A stretch of DNA of 50,332 nt from assembly GCA_002336935.1 (NCBI GenBank), contig DDEW01000003.1:1-50332 (forward strand), given 5' to 3'. Source of the stretch: Candidatus Saccharibacteria bacterium UBA1944 (lineage in GTDB: Bacteria; Patescibacteriota; Saccharimonadia; Saccharimonadales; Saccharimonadaceae). This document shows, one piece after another, positions 25,422 through 34,547 of this stretch (position 1 is its first letter; every line of letters starts with the position of its first letter). A program made the translations under genes and the position numbers. A model generated the notes under the pieces. The model searched no databases. It was not told where the DNA came from and worked only from the letters and a program-made list of their open reading frames with translations.

Positions 25422-25480
25422 GTGTATTCAGATCAAAAGCTCACCGCTTCGATCACTGCCTATTCGAGAAAGGAACTCTC

Positions 25481-25708
25481 GTGGTAGAGGCCACTCGCAA
25501 CGGTCGCGACGGTAAGTCCGGCCCTGTGATGTACACCGTTGTCTTCGTCCGCGAAACCATGCGTGACGGCGTGCGGGTTGTCGAAACGCTCGACACCGGC
25601 ATCGTCGGCTCATTCAGCGACTGCTGCCGAGACAAGAGAGGTGTGGCTGTTCCCAAGGGATATGAGGTTGTTCTCAAACGCCTCGAACCCAGCCAGATCG
25701 CCCCCTGA
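25481..25708 (+). CDS. GC-rich small hypothetical protein
   Basis: This 75-residue, likely beta-rich protein is not recognised. The GTG start is preceded by GAAAGGAACTCTC, almost the same leader end as that of the flotillin-like gene (GAAAGGAACTCGC). Codons are strongly G/C-ending although the promoter is AT-rich. A palindromic hairpin follows the stop. This shared style groups it with the genes at 17184, 27013, 27537 and 343. Confidence 0.7.
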   Translation: MVEATRNGRDGKSGPVMYTVVFVRETMRDGVRVVETLDTGIVGSFSDCCRDKRGVAVPKGYEVVLKRLEPSQIAP

Positions 25709-25712
25709 GCGC

Positions 25713-25739
25713 GCATGCGCCCTTCCAGGGGGCGCATGC
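25713..25739 (+). terminator. GC-rich hairpin after the 25481 gene
   Basis: GCATGCGCCC (25713-25722) pairs perfectly with GGGCGCATGC (25730-25739); no T-run follows. Confidence 0.6.
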
Positions 25740-25747
25740 ATACCTAC

Positions 25748-25776
25748 TTGACTTCAAAGAAGACTAGGTATATGAT
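25748..25776 (+). promoter_or_regulatory. nusA promoter
   Basis: TTGACT (25748-25753), 17-nt spacer, TATGAT (25771-25776): the same hexamers and spacing as the large-RNA promoter. A leader of about 50 nt ends in AAAGGAAAAC before the ATG. Confidence 0.8.
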
Positions 25777-25832
25777 AGACACGTACACATCCGGCCGGCA
25801 GGTCGGAATTTTTCGTAGAAAGAAAGGAAAAC

Positions 25833-26951
25833 ATGGAAGACTTAAACATTAAACAGCTTACGCTTGCTGTACGTACCATTGCAGAAGAAAAGAACCTGCC
25901 TGAAGAAACCGTTCTCTCGGTTATTGAGCAGGCAATTGCTGCTGCGTGGCGTCGCGATAATGGTGAGCGTGACCAAGATGTTCGTGCTGAGCTAAATGTC
26001 AATGACGGTACGGCAAAAGTATATGTTCAGCGAGAAGTAGTAGAAGTCGTTGGTAGCGATGCAGTTGAAGTAAGCCTTGAAGATGCAAAAAAGCAAAACA
26101 AAGATGCTAAACTGGGCGATATCGTTGAGGAAATGCACGAAGTAACAAGCTTTGGCCGTGTGGCTGCGCAAACGGCAAAACAAGTCGTGCTGCAGCGGCT
26201 GCGTGAAGCAGAGCGCGAAGTAGTGCTTGAAGAGTTTGAAGACAAAATCGGTACGGTTGTTACCGGTGTAGTTCAGCGCGTTGAGCCACGGGTTGTTCGC
26301 GTGGAGCTTGGCAAGGCCAACGGTATTTTGCCGCAGAGCGAGCAAATTCAGGGTGAGTTTTATAGCGTTGGAAGCCGCATCAAAGTATTCATTAAAGACA
26401 TTGAGCGTGACAATCGTGGTCCTCAGCTTATTCTGAGTCGTGGCAATGAAGCGTTTGTGGAATATCTCTTCCGCCAGGAAGTGCCCGAAATGGACACTGG
26501 CGCTGTTGAAATTAAAGGTATCGCTCGGGAAGCTGGCCGTCGAACCAAATTGGCAGTTGCAAGCACTGTGCCCGGGGTTGATCCTGTTGGTACATTCGTG
26601 GGTGGCCACGGTACACGCGTTAATGCCGTTATGAACGAAATTGGTGATCAAGAAAAAATCGACATTGTTACGTTTGATGAAAATATCGATTCCTACATCC
26701 GCAATGCATTGAGCCCAGCTGAGGTTGTGAAGGTGGAAATTGATAAAGATGCAAAATCTGCCAAGGTATTTGTGAGCGAGGATCAGCAAAGTATTGCGAT
26801 TGGTCGTGGTGGTCAAAACGTACGACTTGCGAGCCGCTTAACTGGTTACGAGCTCGATATCGAGACAGCTACCGCAAAGTCAGCCGAGAAGAAGCCGCGC
26901 AAGAACATTGAAGAAGACTTGTTTAGCGCAATTGAAAGCCAAGGCGAATAG
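25833..26951 (+). CDS. nusA: transcription elongation/termination factor NusA
   Basis: This 372-residue protein has the NusA order: an N-terminal RNA-polymerase-binding domain (LPEETVLSVIEQAIAAAWRR), an S1 domain (GTVVTGVVQRVEPRVVRVEL, about residues 140-205) and KH domains. The latter contain DPVGTFVGGHGTRVNAVMNE and IGRGGQNVRLASRLTGYELDI. Length fits NusA forms without C-terminal acidic repeats. It is monocistronic here rather than in the usual rimP-nusA-infB operon. A strong terminator follows. Confidence 0.95.
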   Translation: MEDLNIKQLTLAVRTIAEEKNLPEETVLSVIEQAIAAAWRRDNGERDQDVRAELNVNDGTAKVYVQREVVEVVGSDAVEVSLEDAKKQNKDAKLGDIVEEMHEVTSFGRVAAQTAKQVVLQRLREAEREVVLEEFEDKIGTVVTGVVQRVEPRVVRVELGKANGILPQSEQIQGEFYSVGSRIKVFIKDIERDNRGPQLILSRGNEAFVEYLFRQEVPEMDTGAVEIKGIAREAGRRTKLAVASTVPGVDPVGTFVGGHGTRVNAVMNEIGDQEKIDIVTFDENIDSYIRNALSPAEVVKVEIDKDAKSAKVFVSEDQQSIAIGRGGQNVRLASRLTGYELDIETATAKSAEKKPRKNIEEDLFSAIESQGE

Positions 26952-26967
26952 TTTTACGTATGTAATA

Positions 26968-27008
26968 GAGCCGCCAACTCCCCGTGAAGGGGAGATGGCG
27001 GCTCTTTG
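26968..27008 (+). terminator. nusA terminator
   Basis: GAGCCGCC (26968-26975) pairs with GGCGGCTC (26997-27004), with an inner CTCCCC/GGGGAG stem and GTGA-containing loop, followed by TTTG. It may also end the convergent gene at 27013. Confidence 0.75.
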
Positions 27009-27012
27009 TGTG

Positions 27013-27372
27013 CTAGCGCGCCTTGTACGGGCGCCTCTGACACTCATCGGCTTGGACCAGCTGGAGCTCTTCCATACTGAAGCCCAGAAGTATCTTGTCG
27101 ATGTACACGCCACTGGCGGCGAAGAGTAGCTCTGAGCTGCTGAGCTGTGCGACAACTGGCCCGGCGTAGTAGCTGTAGTAGACGTCCTTCGGATCAGCAA
27201 CCAGGCGGTCCTTTCCTACGGGCGTGTTGCTGTCGTTTTGGATTCGAGCACGAATGGACCGGTGATGGTAGTCACCAGTGTTGTCAACGACAACCATGAG
27301 GCCGAGTCCGTCGTCGAACATCGCGAGTACAATCGCTCCGTTCGGGTAGTGTGCACCCCAATTTCTAAACAT
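27013..27372 (-). CDS. GC-rich hypothetical protein
   Basis: This 119-residue protein is not recognised. It has a hydrophobic beta-like patch (GAIVLAMFDDGLGLMVVVDNTG), Tyr-rich DVYYSYYAGP and a basic C-terminus. ATG 27372 fits AAGGGA about 9 nt upstream better than the nearer in-frame ATG at 27381. A TTGACA lies at 27438-27433 on the minus strand, but I see no convincing -10. G/C-ending codons match the other GC-rich genes. Confidence 0.7.
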   Translation of the reverse strand: MFRNWGAHYPNGAIVLAMFDDGLGLMVVVDNTGDYHHRSIRARIQNDSNTPVGKDRLVADPKDVYYSYYAGPVVAQLSSSELLFAASGVYIDKILLGFSMEELQLVQADECQRRPYKAR

Positions 27373-27465
27373 TACGCACATCCCTTCGCTCGTGTGAATG
27401 CGTAAAAATACTTAATCATAATTAGTTATACATGTCAATAAGTTGAAAAAAATAGGAATGAAAGA

Positions 27466-27505
27466 GGGCACCCCCTCGGAAGTGTATGCTTCCAAAGGGA
27501 TGCCC
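27466..27505 (-). terminator. terminator of the flotillin-like gene
   Basis: On the minus strand GGGCA (27505-27501) pairs with TGCCC (27470-27466), continuing through wobble pairs and a GGAAG/CTTCC inner stem; TCTTTC follows. Confidence 0.65.
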
Positions 27506-27536
27506 TGGGGTGCAACCAGTGAAGGTTGCGGGTGAA

Positions 27537-29540
27537 TCAGCTCTCGACGTCGTCCGGGTTGGAATCGGTCGAGCTCTGGCTCGTCAGCACAGGGGCGCCG
27601 TCGAACGGCACCTCGTGCTGCACCGGCTTCTGGCCGGTAGCCAGGTTGGCCAGCACCAGCTGGAGCAGACCACCCATGTCGCCGCCGCCGCTCGTGATGA
27701 GCGTCTGCGGCATGAACGGCGTCTGGCTCTTGCTGAGCGCATCGACGACGGCCACGGCAGCGGTCTGACCCGCACCGATGGCATCCTTCTGCGCCTGGTA
27801 GCCAGCGGCCTTGCCCAGACCCAGCGCCTTCTCGGCCTCGCCTTGGGCGGCACCGATGGCCTGGATCTTGGCGGCCTCGCCTTGGCCGGTCAGCTCGAGC
27901 ACCTTGCGGTCACCATCCGCCTTGGCGACGTTCGCCTTGGCGTTGGCCTCGTTGATCTCGATCGAGACCTGAGCGGTAGCCAGCTGCTTCTGCATGTCGG
28001 CCTGGCCGGTCTGCGCCTCGAGGGCCACACGGGCCTTCTGGGCCTCCTGCTGGTGAGCGAAGGTGGTCTTCTCCTGCTTGGCGATCTCTCGCTCGGTCAG
28101 GACCTTGACCAGCTCCGCGGGCAGTACGACGTCCTGGATGTAGACACCGCGCACCTCCACGTCGTACCTGGACAGGTACTCCGTGATGTACTCGGTGGCC
28201 TCCTGCTGGACAGAGCCGCGCGTCTCGATGAAGTTGGTTGCAGGCATCTCGCTGAGCTTGTTGCGGAAGTAGTTGCCCACCGCCGCCTGGAGCACCTCGT
28301 TGACGAGGTTCTCCATGGTGCCCACCGAGCCGATGACCCTCGCCGCCTTGGTGTCGGGGACGTGGATCTGGACCTGCAGGTCGATCGAGAACTCGAACGC
28401 ATCCTGCGACTTGGCCCGGATCGGAACCAGCCTCTGGTCGAGCTCGTGTGCCTCGCTGTTCTGGTTGGCCCAGTTGAGCTGCAGGATGGCCGTCGGCACC
28501 TTGATGGGCGAGTAGATGTGCGGGTTCACCGCGTACTTGCCCGTGCGGAGCGGCTCATCCCAGATGCCCTGGTGACCGGGGCTGACGATGCTGCCGAACT
28601 TGTAGGTCTCGCCGCTGCTGTCCACGGTCGGCAGACCGATGAACGACTTGATGACGCGAACCTCGCCCTGCTCGATGACGAGCATGGGCGCCGACTCGAC
28701 GCTGACCAGGAACGGGTTCAGCATGTAGACACCCGGCACCAGCACGTCGTGCTGCATGCCCAGACGGCCGCCCTCGTCGAGGAACTTCTGGAAGTTCTCG
28801 TAGTTCGAGTGCAGCCCGTTCTTGCGCGCCAGCACGGCATCGATCACAGCCGACGTGGCCGCTCCCGACTTCTCGAGGGCTTCGATGTCACTGAAGCCAC
28901 CGATGCGCCCGGCGATGTCGCCGCCCTCGAGCGGCGGACCGTCGAGTGTGGTGACGATGCCGACCATGTCAGAACTGACCGTCACGAAGCGCAGGTTGAG
29001 GGTCTGGATCTGTCGAACCAGGGCCTCAGCCTCGTCGTTGACGGCGTTGCCGTAGACGTGACCCTCGGTCACGACCAGGAAGGCGTACGGATGGATGGCA
29101 CGGGTAGCGCCCGGGGCCAGGATGCGACGCTGCACACCCTGCTGGCCGCCGTTCGCCATGAAGGCGCGGACATCCACGAAGTCACCGAGCGCGTCGGAGT
29201 AGCTCGCCGACTTGGAACCGGTGGGCAGCGCATCTCCCACCTGGGAGATGACGACGCCGACGGTGCCGGCCGGGATCTGGACGAGCGGCTCGACCTTCAC
29301 GGTGTAGATCGGCCACAGCTTGAACCGCCACCCGTTCTGGATGGGGTCCGGCTGGTAGCCGGCCTCGCCGTCGAGGGCCAGGAAGCCGCCGTCGGCGATC
29401 TTCTTGCCGAAGTTCTTCGTCACCCAGCCGTTGTAGCCGGCCGGGATGTGCTTGATCGACTTGAACAGGACGAACAGCACGATCAGCGCGATGACGCCGA
29501 TGATGATGAGCATCGGTGAGATGCTGATGTTGGGGATCAC
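27537..29540 (-). CDS. flotillin-like SPFH/band 7 membrane protein
   Basis: This 667-residue protein has an N-terminal membrane segment (about residues 10-28), then KSIKHIPAGYNGWVTKNFGKK and a large SPFH/band 7 region. A long Ala/Glu/Gln-rich coiled coil (about residues 495-590, with REIAKQEKTTFAHQQEAQKA) follows, then a Gly-rich and acidic C-terminus. This is the flotillin/SPFH plan: oligomeric scaffolds at the cytoplasmic membrane. It is longer than typical flotillins because of inserts between the N-terminal anchor and the coiled coil. GTG 29540 is chosen since AAAGGA sits just upstream; an in-frame GTG at 29555 would overlap that site. Codons are strongly G/C-ending. It may act with the PspA-like protein at 343, which is inference. 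Confidence 0.88.
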   Translation of the reverse strand: MIPNISISPMLIIIGVIALIVLFVLFKSIKHIPAGYNGWVTKNFGKKIADGGFLALDGEAGYQPDPIQNGWRFKLWPIYTVKVEPLVQIPAGTVGVVISQVGDALPTGSKSASYSDALGDFVDVRAFMANGGQQGVQRRILAPGATRAIHPYAFLVVTEGHVYGNAVNDEAEALVRQIQTLNLRFVTVSSDMVGIVTTLDGPPLEGGDIAGRIGGFSDIEALEKSGAATSAVIDAVLARKNGLHSNYENFQKFLDEGGRLGMQHDVLVPGVYMLNPFLVSVESAPMLVIEQGEVRVIKSFIGLPTVDSSGETYKFGSIVSPGHQGIWDEPLRTGKYAVNPHIYSPIKVPTAILQLNWANQNSEAHELDQRLVPIRAKSQDAFEFSIDLQVQIHVPDTKAARVIGSVGTMENLVNEVLQAAVGNYFRNKLSEMPATNFIETRGSVQQEATEYITEYLSRYDVEVRGVYIQDVVLPAELVKVLTEREIAKQEKTTFAHQQEAQKARVALEAQTGQADMQKQLATAQVSIEINEANAKANVAKADGDRKVLELTGQGEAAKIQAIGAAQGEAEKALGLGKAAGYQAQKDAIGAGQTAAVAVVDALSKSQTPFMPQTLITSGGGDMGGLLQLVLANLATGQKPVQHEVPFDGAPVLTSQSSTDSNPDDVES

Positions 29541-29589
29541 GCGAGTTCCTTTCACTCGTCGTAGGGTGCCCTTGTTGACACAAAAAAAT

Positions 29590-29618
29590 ATTATACATTA
29601 AAAATTCAAAAAAAGCAA
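29590..29618 (-). promoter_or_regulatory. promoter of the flotillin-like gene
   Basis: On the minus strand TTGCTT (29618-29613), 17-nt spacer, TATAAT (29595-29590), with an AT-rich spacer; leader of about 43 nt. Confidence 0.65.
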
Positions 29619-29645
29619 TAGATTTATGTAGCGAAATGTAATAAA

Positions 29646-29672
29646 TTGGCACTCTCACTTGACGAGTGCTAG
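29646..29672 (+). promoter_or_regulatory. CIRCE operator (HrcA site)
   Basis: TTGGCACTC (29646-29654), 9-nt spacer, GAGTGCTAG (29664-29672): the CIRCE inverted repeat bound by the heat-shock repressor HrcA. It overlaps the -35 box of the clpC promoter (29659-29664), placing clpC under heat-shock repression. Confidence 0.9.
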
Positions 29673-29687
29673 CTTAGCCTATATACT
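29659..29687 (+). promoter_or_regulatory. clpC promoter
   Basis: TTGACG (29659-29664), 17-nt spacer, TATACT (29682-29687); Shine-Dalgarno AAGGAGGG before the ATG. Confidence 0.85.
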
Positions 29688-29724
29688 AGTGGATGAAAGG
29701 TTATTCCTATAAGGAGGGCAGTAT

Positions 29725-32193
29725 ATGCCGGAAGATTTTGCAGATTTTATTTCACACTTGACCGACAACGCAAAGCTAAGCGTTCAGCATGCCGACGCGA
29801 TTGCTCGCGGCAATGGAAGTGCGTATATCGGTACTGAACATTTGCTTCTTGGGCTGCTTGCCCAAGGAAGCAGCATGGGAGCAAAAGTACTGGCAGACGC
29901 TGGTGTCACACTACCGCGTGCCGAACAGGCACTAGGCTTGGAGCCACAGCAGGTTGTGGTGAGTACGGGCGCAGTAGGATTGAGTGAAACTGCCCTCTTG
30001 ACGCTACGGATGGGCTGGGAAGTTGCCAAGGAGTTTAACCAGGACTTTTTGGGTACCGAGCATATTTTATATAGCTTGCTTAAGCAAAATAACGCACGCG
30101 CAACAGTGCTGCTGCGCGAGATGAATGCTGATGTAGAAGATATTATGAGTGAACTAGAGAGCTATTTTGACAGAACACGGGGTGAACACGGCGATGTCGC
30201 AACGGAACCAAAGCAGCGCACGGTTCGTGGCGGGGCACTGAGTACATTTGGGATAGATCTTACCACCAAAGCGGCTGCGGGTGAGCTGGATGCGATGATT
30301 GGTCGCACCAAAGAAGTTGAGCGGCTGGTGACTATTTTGAGCCGTCGCACTAAGAATAACCCCGTGCTTATCGGTGAGCCAGGAGTAGGTAAGACTGCAA
30401 TCGTAGAAGGCTTGGCACAGCGAATCGTTCGCGAGGAAGTGCCCGATCATCTGCTTGATCGACGGGTGATTATGCTTGATATGGCAGCGATGATTGCCGG
30501 CACAAAGTACCGTGGCGAGTTTGAAGATCGATTAAAAAAGGTTGTTAGTGAAATCAAAAAACAGGGTAACGTCATTGTATTCATCGATGAACTTCACTTG
30601 CTCGTTGGGGCAGGTGCCGCTGAGGGCAGTATGGATGCAGCGAACATTTTAAAGCCGGCTCTAGCTCGTGGTGAATTACATATGATTGGCGCTACGACAC
30701 TTGACGAATACCGTAAGCATATTGAAAAAGATACCGCGCTCGAACGACGCTTTCAAACGATAGTTGTAAAAGAACCGACGAGCAAAGAAACACTGGCAAT
30801 CCTGAAAGGACTCAGAAGTTATTATGAAAAGCACCATGGTGTTGCGATGAGTGACGACATATTAGAGAGTGCTGTATACATGAGTGATCGGTATGTTGCT
30901 GATAGGTTTATGCCCGACAAAGCGATTGATGTGATTGATGAAGCCGCAGCCCGCGTGCGAGTTAAGCAGGGACATCGACCAAGCCGGCATCGTGAGTTAG
31001 TAAAAGAGCTGAAAAACCTGAACGAAAAGATGGAAGATGCAGTGGCGAGCGAAGATTATGAGCGAGCTGCAATGTACAAGCAGCGCATCAGTCAGATTAA
31101 TGATCGCTTAGAAACCGCTCGGGCAGCAATGGAGTCTAAGACGGCTATTGCCCTCACCGAAGACGACATTGCTCATGCCATTGCTGTTATGACGAATATA
31201 CCTGTCGAAAAAGTACAAACGAGCGAGGCGAAGCTCCTTCGCTCACTTGAACAACACCTTGGTAGGTATATTATTGGGCAAAAAGAAGCGGTTGAAAAAG
31301 TTGCTCGCGCCATTCGGCGTACCCGTAGCGGTGTTGCCAGTCAAAAACGCCCAATTGGTAGCTTTGTGTTCATGGGACCAACAGGTGTTGGCAAGACGGA
31401 GCTGGCAAGAATACTCGCCCGTGAAGTGTTTGGCAGTGTAGATGCGCTGATAAAAATTGATATGAGTGAATTTGGCGAGAAGCATACTACCAGTCGACTA
31501 GTGGGTGCGCCTGCCGGTTATGTTGGCTACGAAGATGGTGGAAAGCTTACCGACAAAGTGCGTCGGCAGCCCTATAGCGTTGTATTGTTTGACGAGATTG
31601 AAAAAGCGCACCCTGATGTATTTCAGCTGCTTCTACAGCTTCTTGAAGACGGCACCTTAACTGATGCTAAGGGCCGCTCGGTGAGCTTTCGCAACACCAT
31701 TATCATTTTAACGAGCAACCTTGGCGCCAATAAAATGATGCAAGAGAGCAGCCTTGGTTTCCATAGCCCTAAGCAGGGCGATAAGAAGCTGGAGGACTTG
31801 CATAAACGCAACGAAAAATTAACCCGCGAAGCGCTCGACAAGTTTATGCGTCCAGAACTTATTAATCGGTTTGACGGTATTGTGACATTTCGCGCGTTGA
31901 CTCGTGCAGAGGGCGCTAAGATTTTTGACCTGCAAATCGAAGAACTACGGCAACGGCTCGTTCGTCAAGGGCTCGGTATCCGCGTTCAGCCTAGTGCAAA
32001 GCGCTACCTCATTAATAAAGGCTATAGCCCTAAGTTTGGCGCACGACCACTTCGGCGAGCGATTGAGGATGAGCTTGAACACACCATTGCCGAGGGAGTT
32101 CTGTCGGGAATTTACACAAAAGGCGCTATACTAGAAGTAAGTACACATGAGGGGGAGCTTACTGTTGAACAAAGAACCGAATCAGCAAGCTAA
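29725..32193 (+). CDS. clpC: ATP-dependent Clp protease ATPase subunit
   Basis: This 822-residue double AAA+ unfoldase feeds proteins to ClpP. Two N-domain repeats occupy about residues 1-145. NBD1 has IGEPGVGKTAIVEG and VIVFIDELH. A UVR-type coiled middle segment (EKMEDAVASEDYERAAMYKQRI) marks it as ClpC rather than ClpA. NBD2 has FMGPTGVGKTELARI and VVLFDEIEKAHPDVF. Length is normal. A CIRCE operator overlaps its promoter. The next gene starts inside its 3' end. Confidence 0.95.
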   Translation: MPEDFADFISHLTDNAKLSVQHADAIARGNGSAYIGTEHLLLGLLAQGSSMGAKVLADAGVTLPRAEQALGLEPQQVVVSTGAVGLSETALLTLRMGWEVAKEFNQDFLGTEHILYSLLKQNNARATVLLREMNADVEDIMSELESYFDRTRGEHGDVATEPKQRTVRGGALSTFGIDLTTKAAAGELDAMIGRTKEVERLVTILSRRTKNNPVLIGEPGVGKTAIVEGLAQRIVREEVPDHLLDRRVIMLDMAAMIAGTKYRGEFEDRLKKVVSEIKKQGNVIVFIDELHLLVGAGAAEGSMDAANILKPALARGELHMIGATTLDEYRKHIEKDTALERRFQTIVVKEPTSKETLAILKGLRSYYEKHHGVAMSDDILESAVYMSDRYVADRFMPDKAIDVIDEAAARVRVKQGHRPSRHRELVKELKNLNEKMEDAVASEDYERAAMYKQRISQINDRLETARAAMESKTAIALTEDDIAHAIAVMTNIPVEKVQTSEAKLLRSLEQHLGRYIIGQKEAVEKVARAIRRTRSGVASQKRPIGSFVFMGPTGVGKTELARILAREVFGSVDALIKIDMSEFGEKHTTSRLVGAPAGYVGYEDGGKLTDKVRRQPYSVVLFDEIEKAHPDVFQLLLQLLEDGTLTDAKGRSVSFRNTIIILTSNLGANKMMQESSLGFHSPKQGDKKLEDLHKRNEKLTREALDKFMRPELINRFDGIVTFRALTRAEGAKIFDLQIEELRQRLVRQGLGIRVQPSAKRYLINKGYSPKFGARPLRRAIEDELEHTIAEGVLSGIYTKGAILEVSTHEGELTVEQRTESAS

Positions 32194-33169
32194 AGGCAAC
32201 CAATTGCGCCGCGCATTAGTGACGGGCGCCATTGTCCTAGTTTTTTCTGCTATAGCAATACTCTATGGGCAGCGACTTAGTGATGTCGTGCAAGCACGAC
32301 TATTTACGCCAAGTTCCGCCGTGGCGGGTGTTAAAGATAAGCTTTCGATGACTAATCTTGGCAATAATCTGTTCTATGCAAGCAATCCTACGATTGAGAA
32401 TGCCAGTACGTTCAATACAAGTTGCTCAAGTGAAGAACGAACCACTGCCATTTTGGGTTGCTACTGGAAACGCAAGATTCACCTGTTTGATATTAAAAAC
32501 AAAGAGCTTGAAGGCACCCTTGAGGTGACAGCAGCCCATGAGATGCTTCACGCTGCCTATGAACGACTGAACGTGTTTGAGCGAGCGCATGTAGACCGAT
32601 TGCTCCGTACCGAGTATGCGGCACTTAAAGATGATGCTAGCTTGAAGCAGGTGATGCAATACTATGAGCAGGCGGAGCCTGGTGCAGAAATTAATGAACT
32701 CCACTCTATTATTGGTACAACGATTGCCAAGCTTTCGCCTGCGCTTGAAAAATATTATGCAAATTATTTCACGGACCGAGCAGCAATTGTAGCAATGAAT
32801 GGCAAGTACAACGCGGTATTTAGTGAACTCAGCAAACGAGCAAACGAGCTGCAAAAGCAGATAGACAGCGATGGGCCAGCTCTCAAGCAAGCATTGATCG
32901 ATTACAATACGAGTCGAGCGCAGGTAGAGAACGACATCTCGTCCTTTAATGCGCGTGCGCAAAGTGGCGGCTTTTCAACGCAGTCGACTTTTAATGTCGC
33001 ACGGAGCGCCTTGATGGCCCGGGTTAGTCAGCTTAATGCCGAGCGAGAGTCACTCAATGCGCGAGTCGCTGCTTTTAACCAAAAAGTCGACGAGCTTAAC
33101 AAGCTGGCAGTGCACGTCAATGAGTTGAATCAAAGCATTAATGGTGTGTCAGCACCCACGGGGCTTTAA
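32147..33169 (+). CDS. exported HExxH protein with coiled coil
   Basis: This 340-residue protein (from ATG 32147) has one N-terminal membrane segment (about residues 22-41). Two cysteines (93 and 105) flank GC-rich turns and could form a disulfide. A zinc-peptidase-like HEMLH motif (131-135) occurs in EVTAAHEMLHAAYER, and a long coiled coil fills the C-terminal half. A membrane-anchored extracytoplasmic peptidase is possible, but the third zinc ligand is not identified. It overlaps clpC by 47 nt. TTG 32165, preceded by GGGGGAG, is an alternative start. The stop overlaps the radA ATG. Confidence 0.75.
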   Translation: MRGSLLLNKEPNQQAKGNQLRRALVTGAIVLVFSAIAILYGQRLSDVVQARLFTPSSAVAGVKDKLSMTNLGNNLFYASNPTIENASTFNTSCSSEERTTAILGCYWKRKIHLFDIKNKELEGTLEVTAAHEMLHAAYERLNVFERAHVDRLLRTEYAALKDDASLKQVMQYYEQAEPGAEINELHSIIGTTIAKLSPALEKYYANYFTDRAAIVAMNGKYNAVFSELSKRANELQKQIDSDGPALKQALIDYNTSRAQVENDISSFNARAQSGGFSTQSTFNVARSALMARVSQLNAERESLNARVAAFNQKVDELNKLAVHVNELNQSINGVSAPTGL

Positions 33170-34527
33170 TGGCTCGAGCACGATCGCAGTTTGTTTGCCA
33201 ATCCTGTGGAGCCAGCTACCCAAAGTGGGTAGGCAAGTGCGATAACTGTGGGGAATGGAACACGCTTGTCGAGCAAGTTGCCCACTCAAGCGGCAACTCA
33301 GTGGTTGCTCGCGGCAGCCGAAGCGGTAAGGTCCTTGCCGCCCAGTCGATGCGTAGCATTAGCGCCGAAGATGAGATTGCCCGAATGTCTACAGGCATTG
33401 CAGACCTCGATATGGTGTTAGGTGGCGGTGTGCTTCCAGGTGGGGTAATGCTACTTGCTGGGCAGCCTGGAATTGGCAAAAGTACTCTGCTATTGCAAAT
33501 TGCCAGCACTGTTGCCGCAACGGCACCTGTATTATATGCGAGCGGCGAGGAATCAGCGAGTCAAGTCAAGCTGCGTGCCGCACGCTTAGGGGCAGACAGC
33601 GGGGATGAGCTAGCATTTGTGGCGAGCACGAGCGCTGATGATATTGCTGCGACCATCCGAAGTGGCGCATATAAACTCGTTATTATTGATAGTATCCAGA
33701 CACTCAGTCTTGATGAAATTACCAGTGCACCGGGAACAGTCAGTCAAATTACCAATAGCAGCAATGTGATTATACGGGCTGCTAAAGAAAGCAATGCGGC
33801 GGTCGTACTCGTGGGCCATGTCACAAAAGAAGGATCAATTGCAGGGCCGAAGGTGCTCGAGCACCTGGTAGATGTCGTGCTGCAATTTGAAGGCGATAGA
33901 TATGGTGGCTTTAAGGTGGTTCGCGCCATTAAAAATCGCTATGGAAGTACAAGCGAGGCAGCGATATTCGAGATGGGCGAGCAGGGGTTAGTGGTTGTCG
34001 AGAACCCGTCGGCGGCATTATTGGCTGAGCGTCAAAATGCCGATGGATCAGTCGTGCTTGCCACCTTAGAAGGCAATCGGCCTATTTTGGTAGAAATTCA
34101 GGCACTTGTCAATGGCACGAATTTCGGGTATCCTAAAAGGACGGCAAGTGGGTTTGATTTAAACCGCCTCAACCTACTTATCGCAGTGCTCGAGAAGCGC
34201 ACGAAACTGAACTTATCAGATAAAGATGTCTATATCAATGTTGTGGGCGGTTTACGGCTACAGGACCCAGCAGCTGACCTTGCGGTAGCCATGGCAATTG
34301 CCAGCGCAGCAGCTGGTAGGCGCCTTGACGACGGGCTCGTGGTATTTGGTGAGGTAGGACTGGGTGGCGAAATACGTAGTGCCGCACTAACCGAAAAAAG
34401 GGTTGCGGAAGCAAAAAAGCTTGGGTTTACTAAAGCAATTGCGCCCCTGCAGACGGGTAACAAGGATTTATTTATTAAAGGCGTCAAAGATTTGCGCCAA
34501 GCATTAATCGATTACCTAAAAAGCTAA
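33169..34527 (+). CDS. radA: DNA repair protein RadA
   Basis: This 452-residue RecA-like helicase helps branch migration in recombination repair. It has the N-terminal zinc finger CQSCGASYPKWVGKCDNCG, Walker A LAGQPGIGKSTLLLQ and the RadA-specific KNRYG motif (normally KNRFG). A C-terminal Lon-protease-like domain (DVYINVVGGLRLQDPAADLA) completes it. The start overlaps the preceding stop. Confidence 0.95.
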   Translation: MARARSQFVCQSCGASYPKWVGKCDNCGEWNTLVEQVAHSSGNSVVARGSRSGKVLAAQSMRSISAEDEIARMSTGIADLDMVLGGGVLPGGVMLLAGQPGIGKSTLLLQIASTVAATAPVLYASGEESASQVKLRAARLGADSGDELAFVASTSADDIAATIRSGAYKLVIIDSIQTLSLDEITSAPGTVSQITNSSNVIIRAAKESNAAVVLVGHVTKEGSIAGPKVLEHLVDVVLQFEGDRYGGFKVVRAIKNRYGSTSEAAIFEMGEQGLVVVENPSAALLAERQNADGSVVLATLEGNRPILVEIQALVNGTNFGYPKRTASGFDLNRLNLLIAVLEKRTKLNLSDKDVYINVVGGLRLQDPAADLAVAMAIASAAAGRRLDDGLVVFGEVGLGGEIRSAALTEKRVAEAKKLGFTKAIAPLQTGNKDLFIKGVKDLRQALIDYLKS

Positions 34528-34547
34528 TCGTAGAAAGAACAAAATAT

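Noticed and set aside
27486..29519. A 677-codon open frame on the plus strand
   Set aside because: It is the antisense shadow of the GC-rich flotillin-like gene; the product is low-complexity Leu/Arg/Asp/His with no family pattern, while the minus strand encodes a clear SPFH protein.
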